A DNA stretch of 64,000 nucleotides from Avena insularis (taxonomy: Eukaryota; Streptophyta; Magnoliopsida; Poales; Poaceae): the NCBI GenBank assembly GCA_023614405.1, contig CM042688.1:379737331-379801330 (forward strand), read 5' to 3'. A model generated the notes under the pieces. It was not told where the DNA came from and did no database searches. It worked only from the letters and a program-made list of their open reading frames with translations. Position numbers and translations under genes: made by a program. This document shows, piece by piece, positions 62,001 through 64,000 of this stretch; the first letter of the stretch is position 1, and each line of letters opens with the position of its first letter.

Positions 62001-62420
62001 AGCTACCACTAGTGTCATTGCATGTGTGTTCTTTTCCTAAACCACCACTAGTGTCATTGCATGTGTGTTGTTTTCATTAACCACTTGGATCCACCAGAGT
62101 CATTGCATGTGTGTACTTTTACTAAACCACAACTAGAGTCATTTCATGTTTATTCTTTTCATAAACCACATGGATCCACTTATGTCATTGCATGTGTGTT
62201 ATTTTCCTAAACCACCACTAGATTCATTGCATGTGTGTTCTTTTCATAAACCACTTGGATCCACTAGATTCATTGCATGTGTGTTCTTTTCATAAACCAC
62301 AACTATAGTCATTGCATGTTTGTTCTTTTCGTAAACCGCATGGATCCACCAGAGTCATTTGCATGTGTGTTCTTTTGATTAACCACCACCAGTGTCATTG
62401 CATGTGTGTTCCTTTCCTAA

Positions 62421-62437
62421 CACTACTAGAGAAAGGC
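62421..62437 (+). repeat. CACTA left terminus
   Basis: CACTACTAGAGAAAGGC. It differs from the ends of the 26626 element after CACTAC, so it is a different family. Confidence 0.85.
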
Positions 62438-62453
62438 TTATGGATAGATTTAT

Positions 62454-62925
62454 TATCAGTGGAGCATTGTTTTGAATATTCTCCACAAATAATTATTAGT
62501 GGAGCATTTAAAAATATGCTCCACTGGTATTATTTATAACCAATGGCGCATATCACAAATAATGCGCCACTGATAATGTGGGCCCGGCACCTGGAGGCCT
62601 GTGGACCAAATATCAATGGCGCATATGGATATATGCGCCATTGATATACTATTATCAGTGGCGCATATGCCATATGTGCCATTGATATTCCCCTCACCAA
62701 TGGCGCATGTAGATATAAATGCGCCACTGGTAACTAAGTGGGCCCCTCGATCCTGAAAGGTGTTAGAAATATCAATGGCGCATTTGGTATATGCGCCACT
62801 GATACTTGGTCCACCAATGGCGCATATAGTGTTAAATGTGCCAATGATAAGTCTTAGGCCCACCACCTGAAAAGGTGACAGACTTATCAGTGGATCATTT
62901 AGTGTAATATGCGCCACTGATAATT
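62454..62925. repeat. Subterminal palindromic repeats of the CACTA element
   Basis: About eight inverted pairs of the form ATCA(A/G)TGGCGCATAT ... ATGCGCCA(T/C)TGAT. Examples: 62454-62493 (weak), 62495-62530, 62542-62576, 62612-62648, 62652-62687, 62697-62733, 62770-62803, 62813-62850 and 62886-62923. Arms are 12-16 bp with 5-12 bp loops. The first two use GGAGCA/TGCTCC instead of GGCGCA/TGCGCC. Such repeats are the likely binding sites of the element's DNA-binding protein. Confidence 0.85.
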
Positions 62926-62929
62926 TCGT

Positions 62930-63553
62930 CTAGATCTACAAGTTGGCATCCACCCCACCCACCACCACCATTCCATTCTTCTCCACCCACCACCCCAAAC
63001 TAGATCTAGCTCGTCCTCCTCCTCCCTACCACCTCAATTTCTCCATTCTTGGTTGTTGAACCTACCTTGCTTCATAGTTTTGTGAGGGGAAGCCTCCTCC
63101 AACATCCATCTTGTTCTCCAACAACAACCACACTATCTCGTCGCGGACTTGGCTCGATAATGATTCTACTTGGTGAGTTGTTGGAGGACATGCATGTGGA
63201 TGTTTTGTGTGGAGTGTGGACGTCGGTGCGGTGTGTATGTGTGTGCATGCTTATGTTTGTGAAGCCTACTTATTAATTGCGAGAGGGATGGTGTGTTTGC
63301 ATGGATGTGGTGCATGAATGTTTGGAGGTGACGAAGAATAAAGCATGTTGTTTGCTCTGGTGGTGCATGGATGTTTGCCGAAATGTCGATTAATTTCCGT
63401 TTCGGCAAATTTTTGCACTATCCATATGTCCCATTTTTAGGAGATGTCATGCTGAATTTTTTCGGCGGCCATGCACGCATGTGTGTGTGTGTGCATGATG
63501 GTGCTGTGGTTCTAAGATACTCTCTCTTTTTGCTCTATACCACGCAGGAAACC
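62930..63553 (+). other. Leader and first intron of the CACTA transposase gene
   Basis: A CACC-rich leader (62945-63010) is followed by an exon that ends at CTTG before the donor GTGAGT (63173). The matching acceptor is CCACGCAG, ending at 63547, six bases before ATG. The 375-bp intron contains a GTGTGTGTGTGTG run near 63480. Small open frames here are not coding-like. A leader intron before the transposase ATG is an inference from the splice signals. Confidence 0.5.
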
Positions 63554-63863
63554 ATGGTTAGACACATGAGCGAAGGTTGAGCAGCTAGATACAAGAAACG
63601 CGTGGTGGCCGACATGATTCTGAACAAGAGGACCTACATAAGATGTCCGTGTCGAACATGCAATCTCGGGAGCTTGGTTGACCCTGATTCCGGACACCTA
63701 GAGAATCACCTGCTCACGCGTGGTTTCATGCGCGGCTATGATTCTGAAGATGACGAGGACGTCAACAATCCAGAAGACAAGGGCAGGCATGATGATCATC
63801 ACGAAGGAGATGCCAGCGGCGGACATGATCATGATCATGAAGGAGATGTCGGCAGTGGCGGAC
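63554..63863 (+). pseudogene. CACTA transposase N-terminus (transposase-associated domain)
   Basis: Starts ATG at 63554 (MVRHMSEG), meets an in-frame TGA at 63578, then continues in the same frame as AARYKKRVVADMIL, IRCPCRTCNLGS and HLLTRGFMRGY. The cysteine pair CPCRTC and the H..HLL.RGFM.GY pattern are those of the transposase-associated domain (PF13963-like) at the start of CACTA TNP2-type transposases. An acidic, histidine-rich stretch (DDEDVNNPED, HDDHHEGD) follows. The frame is cut at 63863 by an inserted LTR. The stop lies where family members usually have tryptophan, so the copy looks inactive even before the insertion. The rest of the gene lies beyond the window. Confidence 0.82.
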
Positions 63864-64000
63864 TGATACATTGTGAATGTATCTATAATTTTTTATGTTC
63901 CATGCTTGGTTTTATCCACTTTCTTGTGTTTTGTTCCAACTTTGGAGTACTTTTCATATGATTTCTTGGACTAACGTATTAACAAGAGCCACAGTGCCAT
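63864..64000 (+). repeat. LTR start inserted in the CACTA gene
   Basis: TGATACATTGTGAATGTATC begins at 63864 directly after the coding stretch. Its 137 bases match the start of the minus-strand LTR at 16235 leftwards, at roughly 90% by eye. It is the same LTR family, here in plus orientation and running out of the window. The presumed target duplication (CGGAC at 63859-63863) cannot be checked. Confidence 0.85.

Larger units (their letters stand above)
39179..62420. repeat. Satellite block 3, right part
   Basis: About 23 kb of the same monomers, uninterrupted to the CACTA end at 62421. The common variants differ from the left blocks: CCACATGGAATCACAAGTAG, CAACTAGACTCATTGC, CTAAGCTACCACTAG and AAATCATGGAACC. 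The block is a mosaic of long duplications with several offsets. Confidence 0.95.
62421..64000 (+). mobile_element. CACTA transposon, left part (continues outside window)
   Basis: It starts CACTACTAGAGAAAGGC directly after a satellite half-unit (CCTTTCCTAA; presumed duplication TAA at 62418-62420). Next come about 480 bp of hairpin-type subterminal repeats, a leader with an intron, and the beginning of a transposase gene, interrupted by an LTR at 63864. CACTACTAGAAA-type ends with GGCGCA/TGCGCC subterminal palindromes are known in Triticeae CACTA elements. The right end is not visible. Confidence 0.88.

Noticed and set aside
4750..62420. Centromeric satellite
   Set aside because: The monomers are much shorter than typical 150-180 bp centromeric units, and I see no centromere-specific retrotransposon. 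It cannot be settled without CENH3 data, so I make no claim.

Overview
The window looks like repeat-dominated nuclear DNA from a large-genome grass, most likely a Triticeae or related Pooideae species. I infer this from the type and nesting of the transposable elements: long LTR retrotransposons with grass-type gag-pol and an antisense gene, and CACTA transposons with CACTACAAGAA or CACTACTAGAGAA ends. I see no ordinary host gene, tRNA, rRNA or CRISPR array. The species and most family names cannot be fixed from the sequence alone.

The backbone is one huge tandem-repeat (satellite) array of about 41 kb, now split into three blocks (4750-10120, 24483-26625, 28981-62420). It is built from short related monomers. 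Type A is 39 bp with core AAACCACCACTAG(T). Type B is 46-47 bp and carries ATGGATCC, hence a BamHI site. A rarer type is about 49 bp with ATGGAACC. All share the tail GTCATTGCATGTGTGTTCTT. Monomers are assembled into several levels of higher-order repeat (about 170-256 bp, 966/1005/1678 bp, 2.3/2.8 kb and 3.7-8.5 kb), some nearly identical and so recent.

Insertions interrupt the array. (1) At 10121-24482 is a minus-strand Gypsy-type LTR retrotransposon flanked by the 5-bp duplication AGTGT. It keeps gag, protease, reverse transcriptase and part of RNase H on the minus strand. On the plus strand it carries a multi-exon antisense gene of the putative gypsy type transposon (PF04195-like) family. 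Its integrase region is gone, replaced by a second LTR-retrotransposon fragment (14583-19155). (2) At 26626-28980 is a 2355-bp non-autonomous CACTA element with a perfect TCT duplication. (3) At 39032-39178 is a 147-bp A-tailed retroposed fragment with 13-bp flanking duplications. (4) At 62421 the array ends at a larger CACTA element. This has hairpin-rich subterminal repeats, a leader intron and the start of a transposase gene, which is itself cut at 63864 by an LTR of the same family as the one at 14643-16235. The left end (1-4749) is LTR-like sequence, including a strongly GC-rich stretch.

The coding remnants are decayed. In the Gypsy gag-pol and its antisense gene I count at least 19 in-frame stops, 16 of them TAG. 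This is the pattern expected from cytosine deamination at CAG/CTG (CHG) sites, so the element was probably silenced by DNA methylation and has been inactive for a long time. Nothing here acts as a pathway: the window is a record of satellite growth, nested transposition and decay.
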